A stretch of DNA of 64,000 nucleotides from Phylloscopus collybita (Eukaryota > Chordata > Aves > Passeriformes > Phylloscopidae): contig JAJNNQ010000023.1 in NCBI GenBank assembly GCA_027886175.1, positions 9,193,001 through 9,257,000 of the forward strand, written 5' to 3'. This document shows, piece after piece, positions 52,314-64,000 of the stretch (its first letter is position 1; the number at the start of each line of letters is the position of its first letter). A program made the translations under genes and the position numbers. Under the pieces are notes generated by a model, which saw only the letters and a list, made by a program, of their open reading frames with translations, ran no database searches and was not told where the DNA came from.

Positions 52314-53131
52314 CCAGAAAAGATAGTGTAAAGTCTCTTAGAGAGGCATTCTGCCTTATAGATGTGTACACACTCTTGTCAGGGGAAAAGGAAAATGAGA
52401 AGAAATGGTTCATTTTAGAAATCCATAGAGATCGTTTCCTATGCCTGCAGCTGTGTCAAATCAGATTCTTAGTTTCCCTACAGAAAGGCAAAAATATTTT
52501 CACATAAAGTATTTCCAGAGTTAAATATTAATTCAATTTTTCTTAACATGGAAAAATTACTGTAATGATAGAAAGTATTGTTTAATTATGAGATATTAGG
52601 TAAGTCCAATTAGGTGAGGCAGTCAGAGAGAGGCAGCAGTCCCTCTTGGAAGGGTTTGTACTCTAAATGGACAGGGCAAACACAGAGCAGGATAAAGTAA
52701 TACAATACATAGACACAACCAGTGCCTGCCCACGACATGAGGAAGAAGCCACTCAGTATGAAACTGTCCACAGCAACATTTACTTTTTGGTGTCATTTTT
52801 TCTGACGCCTGTACTACCAGAACTGACCCCGCAAAAAACATTGCTTCCCTCATTAATTGAAACTCTTCTTCCTTACACAAATTAGCAAATAATTCTGGGG
52901 TAGTCTGTTTTATTTTTCCATCTTTAATTCTCTGTCTCCATTGATATCCATGGGTCTAATTCCATAAAGAGAGATTTGCCATTGAAAAAGCCCCAAACGT
53001 GTCTCTGTGTGTCCAGAAACCGTGCGAAAGTGATTTTAGCCACAGCAGCCTCGCACAGTGACACACTTCAATGATGATCAATGGTGCTGGTGCAGCAAAA
53101 CCTCACTAAACGGCCGCTGTTTTCCTCCTAG

Positions 53132-53333
53132 AAAACCCTGGCTGAGGATGACCCAGCAAATGCACAACTTAAGCCTCCTGCAGAGCAAAAAGCACAGCAT
53201 GCCGTCATCCCCCAACGCTGCCAAGCGGCTGTACCGGAACCTGTCGGAGAAGCTGAAGGGCAGCCACACGTCCTTCGATGAGGCCTACTTCCGGGCCCGC
53301 TCCGACCGCCTCAGCCTCCGCAAGGCCTCCCTG
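53132..53333 (+). CDS. ANKFN1: ANKFN1 exon carrying the ATG of the short isoform
   Basis: Seen: a pyrimidine-rich acceptor ending in AG at 53130-53131, and a donor GTAACT at 53334. The ATG at 53148 has A at -3. It opens 62 codons beginning MTQQMHNLSLLQSKKHSMPS and ending LSLRKASL, which I recognise as the N-terminus of vertebrate ANKFN1. The segment is basic and serine-rich (AAKRLYRNLSEKLKGSH) and precedes the ankyrin repeats. It ends on a codon boundary, so it joins the 60886 exon in phase. GC and CpG are clearly higher than in the surrounding intron. Known: ANKFN1 (mouse Nmf9, fly wide awake/banderuola) is an intracellular ankyrin plus fibronectin III protein linked to neural function and asymmetric division. 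Odd: the frame stays open upstream of the ATG to the acceptor (KPWLR before M), so the ATG may be internal in a longer isoform. The rest of the protein lies beyond the window. Confidence 0.93.
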
Positions 53334-53533
53334 GTAACTGCCCCGGCCCTCTCTCCTATTGATCTCCTTATTCAGCTGGCTTTTCATCTCTACAGTTCTC
53401 ATCATTTGGCTTTGTTCCCTAATGAGTGCTGTATGTTCTTCCCACCCTTAACGTTTAGGATCCTTTGTCAAAACACAGTTTGACCTTCTTGTAGAGTCTA
53501 CCCCTCAAGACAGGCTACCTGCTCAAGTGATGA

Positions 53534-53861
53534 TGTTGTATTCCTCTGGGGAAATGGTTTTTCCCCAGAGACCCCCTAAAGCTGTAACCTTTTAGCTTAA
53601 CCCTACCTTTCCCCTATCTCTGACCAATTGGCTGAATGCCAGCTATCTGTGCTGGGACAGAGTCTAGATAAACCCAGGCTCTTCCCTGTTCATTCTCTTT
53701 GCCCCTGGGATTCCCTTCAAGAATAAAGCCTTGGAATATTCCCCTGAGGTAAGAGCCTCTTTTGAATCTTTTACCCTATCCCCAAAGCATATCCCCCAAA
53801 GCTCCCCAGAAACTGAGCTAGCACAGCGGCCCAGGGGGGCGGGCAGGGGGGTAGCGCTTCA
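53534..53861 (+). mobile_element. Solo LTR, ERVK-like, inserted just downstream of the ATG exon
   Basis: The LTR is 328 bases, TGTTGTATTCCTC to GTAGCGCTTCA. It is flanked by a perfect 6-bp target duplication TGATGA at 53528-53533 and 53862-53867, the size typical of ERVK-type integrases. An AGATAAA TATA-like block lies near 53665. AATAAA sits at 53722-53727 on the same strand as ANKFN1, and a GC-rich run is at 53832-53851. It begins 200 bases after the ANKFN1 exon donor. No internal viral sequence is present, so it is a recombined solo LTR. A sense-oriented poly(A) signal so close to a donor could in principle end transcripts early. Confidence 0.85.
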
Positions 53862-56800
53862 TGATGATCCTTTATTTTAGGAGTTGTAACTTGGCACTTA
53901 TGTGACAAAATGTGAATTAAATCTATAGATGCAAGTGTTTCTCTTAGAAGAAAGGGATAAAAGGTATTTTGAGGAAAGTGAGGACTGCTTTAATAGAAGT
54001 TCCCATTTTTCCAAATGACAGAGCAAACGGAAGTTTCAGGCGTGACATATAAATGCAAGGCTGTTCCCAGGCTGTGGTGATGGTCGGTAGGTAAGACTAT
54101 GGAAGAAAGAGATCACATGTCAAGGCGTCTGGCCTGGGCACCCCAACCAAATCCCAGCCAAGTACCAGAGTGCTTCACCAGCACAGTGAAATATAGAAAC
54201 ACTATTCCTGCTGGAATTAACCTTCACAAGGGCTCCTGCTGCTGCCAGTGCTGGTGCAGTTACACAACCCCCAGTGCACATACTTTGGGGAATGGATTTC
54301 GTCTCTGGAATAACAGCTTGCAACATTCATTGAAATTCAGTGTACAACAGAATATTTTCTTTTTTCTCAAGGAAGATGAGCTTGCTTGTTGATATTGCTA
54401 AAACAAAATAAATCCTACTTTTTCCTAAGTAGGAAAAACAGACACATTCTTCAACTTCTCCTCTGAATTATGTTGAAGGAAAGAGTTTGTCTCCACTTCT
54501 GAAGAGCAAAGACTAATGACAGAGTCTGTGAATGCACCCAGAGATGCCCCTTGGAACCAGTACTCTCCTGCACTCGATCAGATGCTTAGTGCAACGTAGC
54601 ACTAAACTCAGAGTATGGCTGGGCCAGATAACAAAAATATTACATTTTGTCAGAAGGAAAAAGGACACTCTAGACTCCTTTAACACTCACACATTATGTA
54701 AGAGACATATTATATTAATCAGTGCAAGAATTGGAAATTGTTTTTAATGGAATTAGCTGATGCTGTCCCCTAGGATGCTCCTTTCCTGACGTCAGAGAAC
54801 TCTTGCGTGACCCGTGGAGACTGTTGTCTCTTTCCTATGAAGAGAGATCATGACCTGAAGGAAGCAGGGGACCATGGCTGCTTCCTCTCAGCTCTTCCAG
54901 AGCCAATAGATTCATGTTTCATAAGAGAAGCCTGAAATTAAAAAAGGCTTGTGAGCTGGAGAACAGCCTTCTCATGGTAGCCAACAGCTGTGCTTTTGAG
55001 GCTGTGAGCTTCCAAATGCTTTTCAGTTTGGAGGGATGATTTGAATTGAGGTCTCAAAGTACGAGCTGTGGGGAAAGACTCTTTAGATGAATTTTTTTAG
55101 CCACTACCTTATCTTGTCTTTTTTTTTTTCATTTGCAAGCTCTAGTGTGACTGAGAGAGTGAAGGAGGAGGATAAACCAGTGCTGGGGACATGCCAGAGC
55201 AGACTGACATGTAGGCTGAATGAATGCCAGTCTGTGAGCATATCTTCTGACCAGTGTTTATCTAAATACACCCTTTAGATTGCATATTTCTTCAAACATG
55301 GGCTCTTCTGTCATACTTAACTAATAAGAAGAGAAATTGCCAATGAGCTGAGCCAAAGGATTGAGAAGCAGAGAACTGCTACTGGGGACTGAGTCCTCTG
55401 CTAAGCCTGAGGCAATAAATTACAGTCTCAGCTCTGTCCCTTTTCACTCTGCATCTGTCACATTGGGAGTGCCTACACCATCAGTCATCATCATTAGCAG
55501 ACTTGATTTTATGTTATGTGGTGGGGATTTAATGGGATGCAGGTGTACCTGTGCTAACTTTGTTCCCCCAGCCCACTACACTGTCATGGGAGTGTCACAG
55601 CTTTTGTCACTGACAAACACCCAGCAGAGGAACCTGTAGGTTTCATCAGGCTGGGGTCTGAGCTGGTGTCCACAACAGGCAGTGAATAGACTCCCACTGA
55701 ACTGGAGAGACTTTGGATCCCATTCTATCCATTCTGCCTGTTGTTTTCCCAGTATTCCCTAGAAATAAACAGCAATAAAACCATTAATGAAGGGGTGGAA
55801 ATATTCCAGGTCAGGTTGCTGGCTCATGTCTTTTCTAATCATTGAGTTTCTGTGCCACTGAGCTAAGTCAAGGAATAAAATCATGTCTCCAGACAAGTGA
55901 ACAACATTTGTTAGAATTTGTTTTCTTTCAGCTTTGGCTAGTGAAGAGTTTTCTTTCCACTCTCTCTTGCTGTGCAACACTTTCCATTCAGTAAATTGTT
56001 GTCTTGCTGCAGACATAGCAATGTCCCAAAATAGCTTTATTCTTGAACTCATGTTTATCAAAACAAGTCTTTGCAGAAACTACTTTACCACTTTTTCCAA
56101 CTCCAGTAGTACATAGTGGACTTTTTCAGTCAAACTTAGAGCAAATAGCTTGAAAGGGGCACTTCATTTTAATTAAGCTACATAAGATTGCATTTCTAAA
56201 CACTCTGGCACTGAATCACTTACTGGAACATGGTTATTACTTACTGCAAAGCAATACTGTAGTTCTTTTCAGTATATACATTTGTGCATCACAGTAACAC
56301 CTAAATAAATTAATCACGTAGCACAGCTGTCCAGCTAATGATTAGAGGCTGCAGGACTGAGTCAAGGAAAAAGCAATGTAAAAACTGCTCCTAAACTTTG
56401 CCCAATATGTGATTCTGTTTCTCTTTGAATTTACTGCTTTTGTCCTTTCAGAGCAGAAGAAAGTTATCTAGTAAAGGTAAATGATGGCAGAAATAAGAAG
56501 ACTCTTGTTGGTATTTGTGACAACGCTAGCTGGACTAAAATAGAGCACTGGGGTCTCAAGATATCACTCCTTATATGTGTTTGGATTTCTTATCCCTGGG
56601 CTGCAGATGTCTAAAAAACACTGCAATACTAGAAAGTCTTCTACATGGAATGTGACAAGCTTTTTGCAGAAAACTGTATCGTTTTCAAATATATTTCTGT
56701 TTCTGTGTGAAAGCAAACAGTTGGGGGAAAGCTGGTCAGGTGTGTAGAATGTTTTTCTGCAGTTGGAGAGCTGGGGTGGATGCAGACTTCCAAAGAGGGC

Positions 56801-57454
56801 AGTTCACTAGCATGGGTGAAGATGTAATAGATATTTTGCTGTCTCTCCAGGATGCTTTTTGACTGTCTAGCACAGTTTGATGTGCTCTGCTATGGATGAG
56901 GGATGCACACATGACCAGTTAGAAGTGCCACATCACAGCTCCCACGATTTCACACTCTTTGAAGTTATAAGACTTGTCAATGTATTTCAGCCTATTGCTT
57001 GTGTCTGAATTGCTCATTTGGAAAACCTGATATTTGCAATTTGGTCTTGTAGTTGTTTGGATTGGATGAAGTAGCTTATAATATTCATGTTCTGTTTCTC
57101 ATTTAAATCAGTGCAGCTTTTTCAATCAGATTTCTAATGAAACAAAGAAATAGAAATTTGCTTTTATTTTTTCCCTTTTGATGAAACATTCTTGCCAACA
57201 GGTCTGTTGGCGAGAGCATTTACAACAAATTAACTTAAACATGTGCTTAGATTCTGCTCAACAACTTACTTAGGGCCAAAATTTCACAAATACTTCAGGT
57301 ATTTCATTTGGCAAGCAGAAGCCCAAAGATGCATTTTCAAAGGCACATTGGCAGGTCTAAATTGTGATAACTGAATCAAAAAAACCAATTTAAATCAAAG
57401 TATTTAAAATAATTCTATAGCAATCTGACAGGTAGGTAAAATGTCTTAAGGGGG

Positions 57455-57472
57455 TGTGTGTGTGTGTGTGTA
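57455..57472. repeat. (TG)n microsatellite
   Basis: About nine TG units preceded by a short G run; an ordinary dinucleotide repeat in the ANKFN1 intron. Confidence 0.85.
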
Positions 57473-58204
57473 TAGATCTTTAAAAAGGACCAAATGCTTT
57501 TGTCAGCCATAATTGGGGTTAATTTCAGCTATAATAGTGAAGCTAGCCATCTCTCTTTTATTATCGTGTAACAATGAATATTTGGTTTATATAATGGAAG
57601 GAACTTAGGAGATGTAGTGCAAGATTTCCTGAGTTTCTCACAAAATTGGAATTAAAGCCAAATAATGATACTGAGCACTTAGGGGAGCACCCTACAAATG
57701 CTAACTCATTTAACTTTTGTGCACATATGTAAAGCCTATTAAAAGAGTATTACTTACACTGGTTTTTGAAAAAGGGAAAACCATGTGTGTACCCAGTGCC
57801 ACAGAAGGGAAAATGTGAAGAGAGAAATAACTACCTTCCTGTCCTGAGTGAGCACCACAGCCTTTGACTCAGTAATACCATCAGCTTTACCTTTTTGTTC
57901 TGCTCCCAGACTGTTTCCAAAAATGAACTTAACTAAAAAAAATGCAGTCACTCAATTTCCTTCAACCAATTCCCCTTGTAATATACTCTTGATTCATTCA
58001 CTGCTAAATATGTAGATTTTCACAGCTGTGATCAGTTACAAGAGCATTGTTTTCTGACTGGATCAAAATGCAGATGATTCTGAAGTTAAATTATCCTGTA
58101 TTCCCTTAAACAACACTTTAAAGAAAGTTCCAATAACAGTAGAAAAAGTATTTGAAATGGGCACTAACAGTGGTGAAATTAATGCTGTTTAGGATGCTGA
58201 TATA

Positions 58205-58320
58205 GAAGAATTGGTGGATGTATTTCTAGTGGAAGGTGTCCCTGTCTGTGACAGGTTGTTGGCACAAGTTGAACTTTAAAGTTCCTCCCAGCCCAGAACA
58301 TTCTGTGATTTTCTGATTTT
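58205..58320 (+). mobile_element. CR1 LINE 3' end, older copy
   Basis: TCTAGTGGAAGGTGTCCCTG, a diverged GACAGGTTGTTGGCAC, then CTTTAAAGTTCCTCCCAGCC and CATTCTGTGATTTTCTGATT follow the CR1 3' tail order. It is more diverged than the copy near 15.1 kb and 5'-truncated. It lies in the ANKFN1 intron between the ATG exon and the ankyrin exon, on the gene strand. Confidence 0.8.
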
Positions 58321-59472
58321 ACATTTTTTTGTAATTTCTGTGAAAAAAAGTCTATCAGTTCACAATTCTGCATCATAATAATGAAGTCTCATAGAGTGAA
58401 GACCACAGCTTTCTTTTTCCTCTGTACTTGAAATATCAGTGCTCTCTGTATGTTAATTTTGAGTGCACAATACAGTGACATACAGCTGTTAAATCAATAT
58501 CACTGTTGAGTGGAGCTGAAGACATACAGAAGTATCATACCAATAATTAAAATATTTCATAATTATAATTACTTCAAATTCTTTTAATTTCTAGCAAGAG
58601 CACTTCATCCCTTCAGGGTACGGCCAGAACACCAGAATAAGCGTAAGGTCTCTGATATCAAGATTATTATAAAGGTGTTACATAAACAAGACAGCAAAGG
58701 AGCTGCTGTGGAACTACTGGAATGATAAGAAATATTCCTGCATTGCAGTAAAAATTTCTGAAATTTTTAAAGTTTTCTCTCATAATAAGAGAAATATGTG
58801 CTGTCTTCCTTTCTAAAATTTTCTGGACATGTGCTCTGCCTAATGACTTACAAACAATTTTTATCTTAAACAGAGGGGTTAAAAAAAATGACAAATAGAG
58901 CTGCTTGCCATCCAGCTGTCCCCTTTTCTGAGATTTTTATCTTATACCAACCCTGGAGCGTGGCGTAAGTATTTGATTATAAAATTAAACCTGAATCTCA
59001 CCATCTGGAGAAAAGCCTAAACCCAAGAATGTGGCAGAGCCCCATGATTAGCACTGATGTTTAAGTCATATCTTTTATTCTGCATGGAAACCTACAGAAA
59101 AAAATATTTCTCTTGCATGAGTTGTTCTGTATTCCAGTGTCTACAAGGTAGATTCCCAAGTCAACACTTCTGACCCAGATTTCCTTCATTGCTGCATAGC
59201 TCATCTCATCCTTGGATTGTCATCTCAATACAAGTATCTCATTTCTTTATATTGGCAGTATGAGGTAAAGGGCGTCTTATGTACATTTGTCCTCCTGTTC
59301 TGCTGATCTCCAATACCCAGCACAGATGGGGTCTACACTAAAACTTTTAGATAACATCACCTTTTCAATTTCTTAGTGTGGTACCAATATTTCACATGCT
59401 AAGTGTAGACCAGAAGATCCCTGTCAGGCCTGAAAATTTCTAAAGACACTTTTAATTTCAAGCACACTGGGG

Positions 59473-59496
59473 AAAAAAAAAAAAAAAAAAAAAAAA
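59473..59496. repeat. 24-base poly(A) run
   Basis: Uninterrupted A run within the ANKFN1 intron, with no recognisable retroposed sequence before it. Confidence 0.9.
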
Positions 59497-60386
59497 GCCC
59501 CTGTAGAACTGATCAAATTCCAAGGAGGAGCTGGGGACTGCAGTTTCCAGAACGGCTTGGAATCCCTCTGTCCATGTGTTTTATGAGGAGACAAAAGATG
59601 TTCCAGCAGGTCAATGTTGTTCCACTGAGAGCAAACTTGGACATGGATATGCCAAATAAAACTGTATCAATTTTAAGAAGAAAATGAACTTTTAGAGTGG
59701 TTGAAGTGTTAACTTCTAATCATAGTAGAAGATGGCTTCAATTCAATATTTATTTCATAGAATAAAGAGTGCATTCTGTGATGAGAATTTTCTCAGTGCT
59801 CCCTCCCTGTGGTTTTGGGACCCAGGGAGCTGGTTTACACTCCATATCTGAATCTCTGCTCTGAGCCCTCCTTGCCTTGCTGGGCCTCCTGCTCCTCCTA
59901 ATTCATTCCAAAGAGGGAAAAACCCTATTGGGTAATTATAGCAATGGTACACTGGGAGGGAATTTAAAGAATCTTGGCAAATAACTTGTCATTACTGCAG
60001 GCTCCAGAAGGATGTTCTCATAAAAAAAAAACAAACCTGCAGGCCCTGCTACTCTCCTGCACCTGCTTCTCCCCATCTCAATTAAGAAACAACAGGGGCC
60101 TTTGTATTGTGCCATTCTTTTATCTCCTTGACATTGGTAAGGAAAAGGTTCAGTGGTTCTCACTGCCTCAGACTTGGTGCCATGAAAGTTCCTGGGTTTG
60201 GCTGCTTGTGCTCTCTGCAGCTCAGACGTGCACACTGGACAGTCCATTTCTTCAGTCCCATTTCTACTTCTGTTTTTAAGGCCTATATATTTCAAGGTTT
60301 CTTCTAGTTACAATTTAAATGTAATAATATGGGTACCTAGAAATAACTGAGGTGGTAGAATGAACACGCTGGCTCACATTGGAACT

Positions 60387-60402
60387 GGGGGGGGGGGGGG
60401 GG
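60387..60402. repeat. 16-base poly(G) run
   Basis: Sixteen consecutive G about 480 bases upstream of the ankyrin exon. It is rare in AT-rich intron sequence, prone to G-quadruplex formation and to sequencing error. Confidence 0.9.
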
Positions 60403-60885
60403 TTCTGCAGAATTGCTTGTTTGATTTGGATTTTCATCATCAGATTGTAGTTTTCCACTTGAAAATTTGAGTTTGAGTTTGAAAAACACATATAACAACA
60501 CATACCCTGCAATCTCCTGCACCTCCTGATCTCCAGTGGCTCTGCAAAAACTGTAGTGTACCATCCAGTTTCACACTGCAAACATAATGTTGCTCATATA
60601 GTTTGATTACAGGACAGATGTCTAAAGAAGAATGCATTTGTTTCATAGGGGTTTGAATCTCACTTGAAAATTCCCACAGACCTGAAGCAATTTCAAGCAC
60701 TCCAGGGGTAGACCAAGCTCAATTCTGCTGCAAACATTTGCCATGCTTCAAGCTGAGCCTAAGTTGGGGCTGAAAGAGCAATATTTTATTTTGAGAAGCA
60801 AGCTCCCAAAACACATATTTTCTCTATTTTTAAAGCACTAACATATGAAAAGTTTTACTAAATTTCTGTCTTTATTGACACACAG

Positions 60886-61096
60886 AACTTCCAGTGCAAT
60901 GAAGCCATGTTTGAGGCTGTAGAGCAGCAGGACCTGGATGCTGTTCAGATTCTTCTTTATCAATACACACTGGAGGAACTGGACCTGAACACACCAAACA
61001 GCGAGGGACTCACTCCTTTGGATATTGCCATTTTGACAAACAATGTCCCCATTGCCAGGACCCTTCTACACGTTGGGGCAAAGGAAAGCCCTCACT
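60886..61096 (+). CDS. ANKFN1: ANKFN1 exon encoding the first ankyrin repeats
   Basis: Seen: acceptor AG at 60884-60885 after a T-rich stretch, and a consensus donor GTAAGT at 61097-61102. The exon has 211 bases: 70 full codons plus one base, so it leaves in phase 1. It starts NFQCNEAMFEAVEQQDLDAV and ends GAKESPH. Two ankyrin-type units are visible. The first is roughly residues 8-38 of the exon (MFEAVEQQDLDAVQILL). The second carries the canonical GLTPLDIAI and LLHVGA motifs at about residues 41-65. Known: this matches the N-terminal ankyrin region of ANKFN1, a protein-interaction module upstream of its fibronectin type III domain. It joins the 53132-53333 exon without a frame break across a 7.55-kb intron. 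No disrupting stop or frameshift is present. The fibronectin III domain and C-terminal half are not in this window. Confidence 0.95.
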
Positions 61097-64000
61097 GTAA
61101 GTAAAGAATACAAAATGACTTAGATAATTGCTTGTATGAGATCAATTCTGCTGTTGTTAGGGAAAATCAATTACAGGACACACAAAAATTGCCTGCTTTT
61201 ATTGTAAGGATGATTGTAACAAGAGTGCTGGAGGATATTTGGAGCAATATCTGCTCATTGAATATGTGCTCAGGAGATTTTTTTTGTTCTCTCTCTCACA
61301 TACACCAACTAATGAATCAGGTTGAGCCTCTAATGTGATTAACACTGGAGCAGCTGGGTTAATAGCAATTTTGAGAAAAAAAATCTTAAAAAATATGGCA
61401 ACAGGAACTCAGGGATTCCAAGATTGTGGTCTGAAATGTAGTTTGTCATCAAAAAATGAAAGGATGATGAGTTGTCTAGACTTTGCTTTATTTTGATTAT
61501 CCTTTTGATTTTGGCTATGCTGCCTTCAGGAGGCCAGTTGTATTGAAATCTATTACTTCCACTCCCCACAGAACCCTTACTACTGGTCTTCAAATGGCCT
61601 AAAATCCCACTTAAATGAGAATTTCAAAGTTCTACAGAACCAGAGAAAACCTGAACACAAAACAGACCCTCTCACTTTACTGGAATACCAATATTGCTTA
61701 TAACTAGATATTGTAGTTATAAAACTTCTTTGTATTTCTTCATGGGCCTTTTTATGCCCAGCTTGTGGGTTGGAGGGTGACTTACCAACCCAATTAATCA
61801 ACCATATACCATGACACAAACTCTGACGCCTTATGTGGGTCTAAAAATACCCCGATGTAAGAGAATTTGTTTTAAACTGTCAATGCCTATATTTAGGACA
61901 TTCCCAGCAAGGCTATAATGAGACTGTGTTTGAGGGGTTCGGCCACTGCAGACTCTGCCATTAATTTGAAGTTAGTTAAATTAACAACATTTAGTGCTGG
62001 CATGTCAATCTCAGTGCTCCAGGAAATTGCACCTTGAGGCTACTAACATTGCCAGTTTTTTCACTGGAGAGTGTGTGTGCATGTGCATGTTGAGTTTTTT
62101 TTGCCAGACCCTCAGTGTTGGTACACCTTTATTGCTTTTCTATATCCACAGCACTTATATTATCATTTATTCTGGCCTCCTTTAACCTTCCCTGGAGATT
62201 TTTGCATAGTGTAGCTGCTCAGTGAAAAGAGTTTTTTAGTTTTATATTTATTTGTTTATTTTTCTGTCATGGTTCATGACTGAGGCTTTAAAAAAAAAGT
62301 GTGACAGCATTTAGAGTACATGATTGACTGCTGAAGCAACATTCATTAACCATGACAAATCTAGAGGAAAACACAGTCTTGAGTGTTCTAAACAGCAGTA
62401 AAAAAGACTAAACTAATTTTTCATTGACCTCATCTGTAAATAAATGTAGTCTGATGGCAAGCAGGGGCAATCATAAATTAGTATTCATTTCCTGTAATTA
62501 ATGCAAACATGCCTATGAACACAGAGAATATGAATATATAACCACCTCATTTCCATTTCAAAATATACCCACCAAATTTCCACTTCACTTATCTTGATTT
62601 TTAGTTTTTCTGATTGAAATAATGGATGAAACATTCTCAGTAAAAAGCAAATGATCATTTTGTTTCAGTTTCTTACCTGAAGGGTTTTCAGTGGCTGTTT
62701 GGAAAAAAATGCAAAAAGTTATTTTCAGCCCTCAAAACAAAGGTTCACAGCACCTTTTTGCGTGGCTTCACTCTTGTGGAACTGATGGCAGTCACTTTCT
62801 ATTTTCTCCAGACTTTCTGCTCTGCTTTCCATACTCAACCAACCCTGTTCAAATTAAATCCTGCTTGTATCATCTCAGGGCTGCAGGAACATAATCCAGC
62901 ATCCAGCAGGAAAATTTTCATTTCTCTGTGGTGGGCAATTGAGCAGGACCTCCACAGGCTGAATGGGAGAGTAAAATCCTGACTCACCCAGTTTTAGGAC
63001 TGGACACAGCATCTCTTAATGTGATTAGAAGAATATAAGACAGATGCACAGAGCTGGGAGAAGGTGAAATAGAGGAATTCCTCATTCCAAGTGCATACAA
63101 AAAGCTTCCTTCACAGAAAACCTTTGCTCTTCCACAGTATGTTAGCTGTAGTGATCCAGCTGAAATCTCATTATAGCCTCTAACCTAACTCTGTAGAGAA
63201 GAGGATCTGGAGGACAGATAGCTTCCATCTGTATCACCTGGATTTCTGCCTGGAACAGCAGCAGATAAAGCAATAGAAAGTAAAACTATGATCTTCATCT
63301 CCACATGGAACTCAGATTGTATAAATCTCAACAGGAACCCAACATCTTTTTAAAGAAAAGTAACTAAGATCAGAGAGTACGGCATTTAAAATATTAATTT
63401 AGTTGGGGAGAAGGCAAAGTGTTATCTTTTCAGTTTCTATTATTCATCATATACTCATGGTTTGTTCATGTGAACCCAAATAAAAATCAGATTAAAATTC
63501 CCACTGGCTGATTGGACACGTTTCCAAGACTCGACAAATGTGGATCTGAACCTTGATTAAACAGATAGAGCCAGATCCTTAGTGAGAACTTGAACCAATG
63601 CCAATTCTCAACCACCTGAAGCTCTGGCACATAAAATCTCCTTCCTCAGTCCTGTTGTGCTATCAGATGTGTTGCATGTTTATTGTAAGTATGGATCCAG
63701 GAAACCCTATCGCCCCTGGCCTCCCAGTAAACAACAGTTCTGAGGATACCAGCAGGTTCCAGGGAGCCTGGCCATATGTCCCTGATGTCCATATGAGGAA
63801 TGATTAAACTTAAGAAGGATGGCTTCAAGCCAGCTTCTGAAAGCAGAGTCTTAGAGACAAACATTATTCAAAAACAACCCTTTGGATGTCAGAGGTGTTG
63901 AGTAATTCTTTGTTCTCCTGTGGCTGTAAAGATGCCAGAGCACTTTTCACATCAGTAGGGTTATTCTTAGACTCTGCCAAACTCTGACTGTCATACTTTT
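61097..64000. other. ANKFN1 intron after the ankyrin exon, open to the right
   Basis: The sequence begins with a GTAAGT donor and continues AT-rich to the window edge. The next ANKFN1 exon, which should enter in phase 1, is not seen here. Small open frames have no recognisable content. Confidence 0.75.

Larger units (their letters stand above)
45511..53131. other. Non-coding between CpG patch and the ANKFN1 ATG exon
   Basis: AT-rich apart from the A/C tract and poly(A) run listed separately. An AT-rich, homeobox-site-like stretch lies at 48010-48115. No further exon is recognisable. Confidence 0.55.
53868..60885. other. ANKFN1 intron between ATG exon and ankyrin exon
   Basis: Intronic because both flanking exons are recognised and join in phase. 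It holds the CR1 copy, the TG repeat, and the A24 and G16 runs listed separately; the ERVK-like LTR occupies its first part. No other gene is seen on either strand. Confidence 0.8.

Noticed and set aside
57194..57211. GCCAACAG/CTGTTGGC 8-bp hairpin
   Set aside because: An 8-bp stem with a 2-base spacer is expected by chance in a window of this size.
1..64000. tRNA, rRNA, CRISPR, bacterial operon or mobile integron features
   Set aside because: None seen; sequence character, CR1 and LTR repeats and spliced exons are those of a vertebrate chromosome.

Overview
The window reads as vertebrate nuclear DNA, almost certainly from a songbird. It is AT-rich and almost entirely non-coding, and spliced exons with GT/AG borders sit among long introns. 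It carries two 3' ends of the CR1 LINE family that dominates bird genomes. Two solo LTRs match a family I know from passerine assemblies, and further ERVK-like LTRs are present. I see no operons, ribosome binding sites, CRISPR arrays or other prokaryotic features.

The one gene I recognise is ANKFN1 (ankyrin repeat and fibronectin type III domain containing 1) on the + strand. The exon at 53132-53333 carries the known MTQQMHNLSLLQSKKH start. The exon at 60886-61096 encodes the first ankyrin repeats. The two join in phase, giving 132 residues of the N-terminus, and the gene runs on past the right edge. A third, more speculative coding exon at 6896-7015 has good splice signals and one open frame. 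Its phase fits exactly onto the open frame that precedes the ATG in the 53132 exon, which would make a longer ANKFN1 product with an intron of about 46 kb. A CpG-dense patch at 45197-45510 lies inside that putative intron and could be an internal promoter for the short form. A possible small exon lies just before it.

Layout: 1-6895 is non-coding. 6896-7015 is the candidate upstream exon. 7016-22650 is intron-like, with a CR1 end and an old foldback element. 22648-24707 holds two solo LTRs of one family in opposite orientation, each flanked by its own perfect 5-bp duplication. 24794-24877 is a 73-A plus 11-G double homopolymer. 26813-27202 is a 390-base stretch made almost only of G and T. 29105-29836 is the 3' part of an endogenous retrovirus with its LTR. 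38829-38873 is a perfect hairpin. 45038-45510 is the possible exon plus CpG patch. 53132-53333 is the ATG exon, followed within 200 bases of its donor by an ERVK-type solo LTR. 60886-61096 is the ankyrin exon, and the rest is intron.

I found no clear novel biological system. The most useful leads are the upstream in-phase exon, the CpG patch as a candidate alternative promoter, and the repeat structures. Homology calls are from memory and were not searched.
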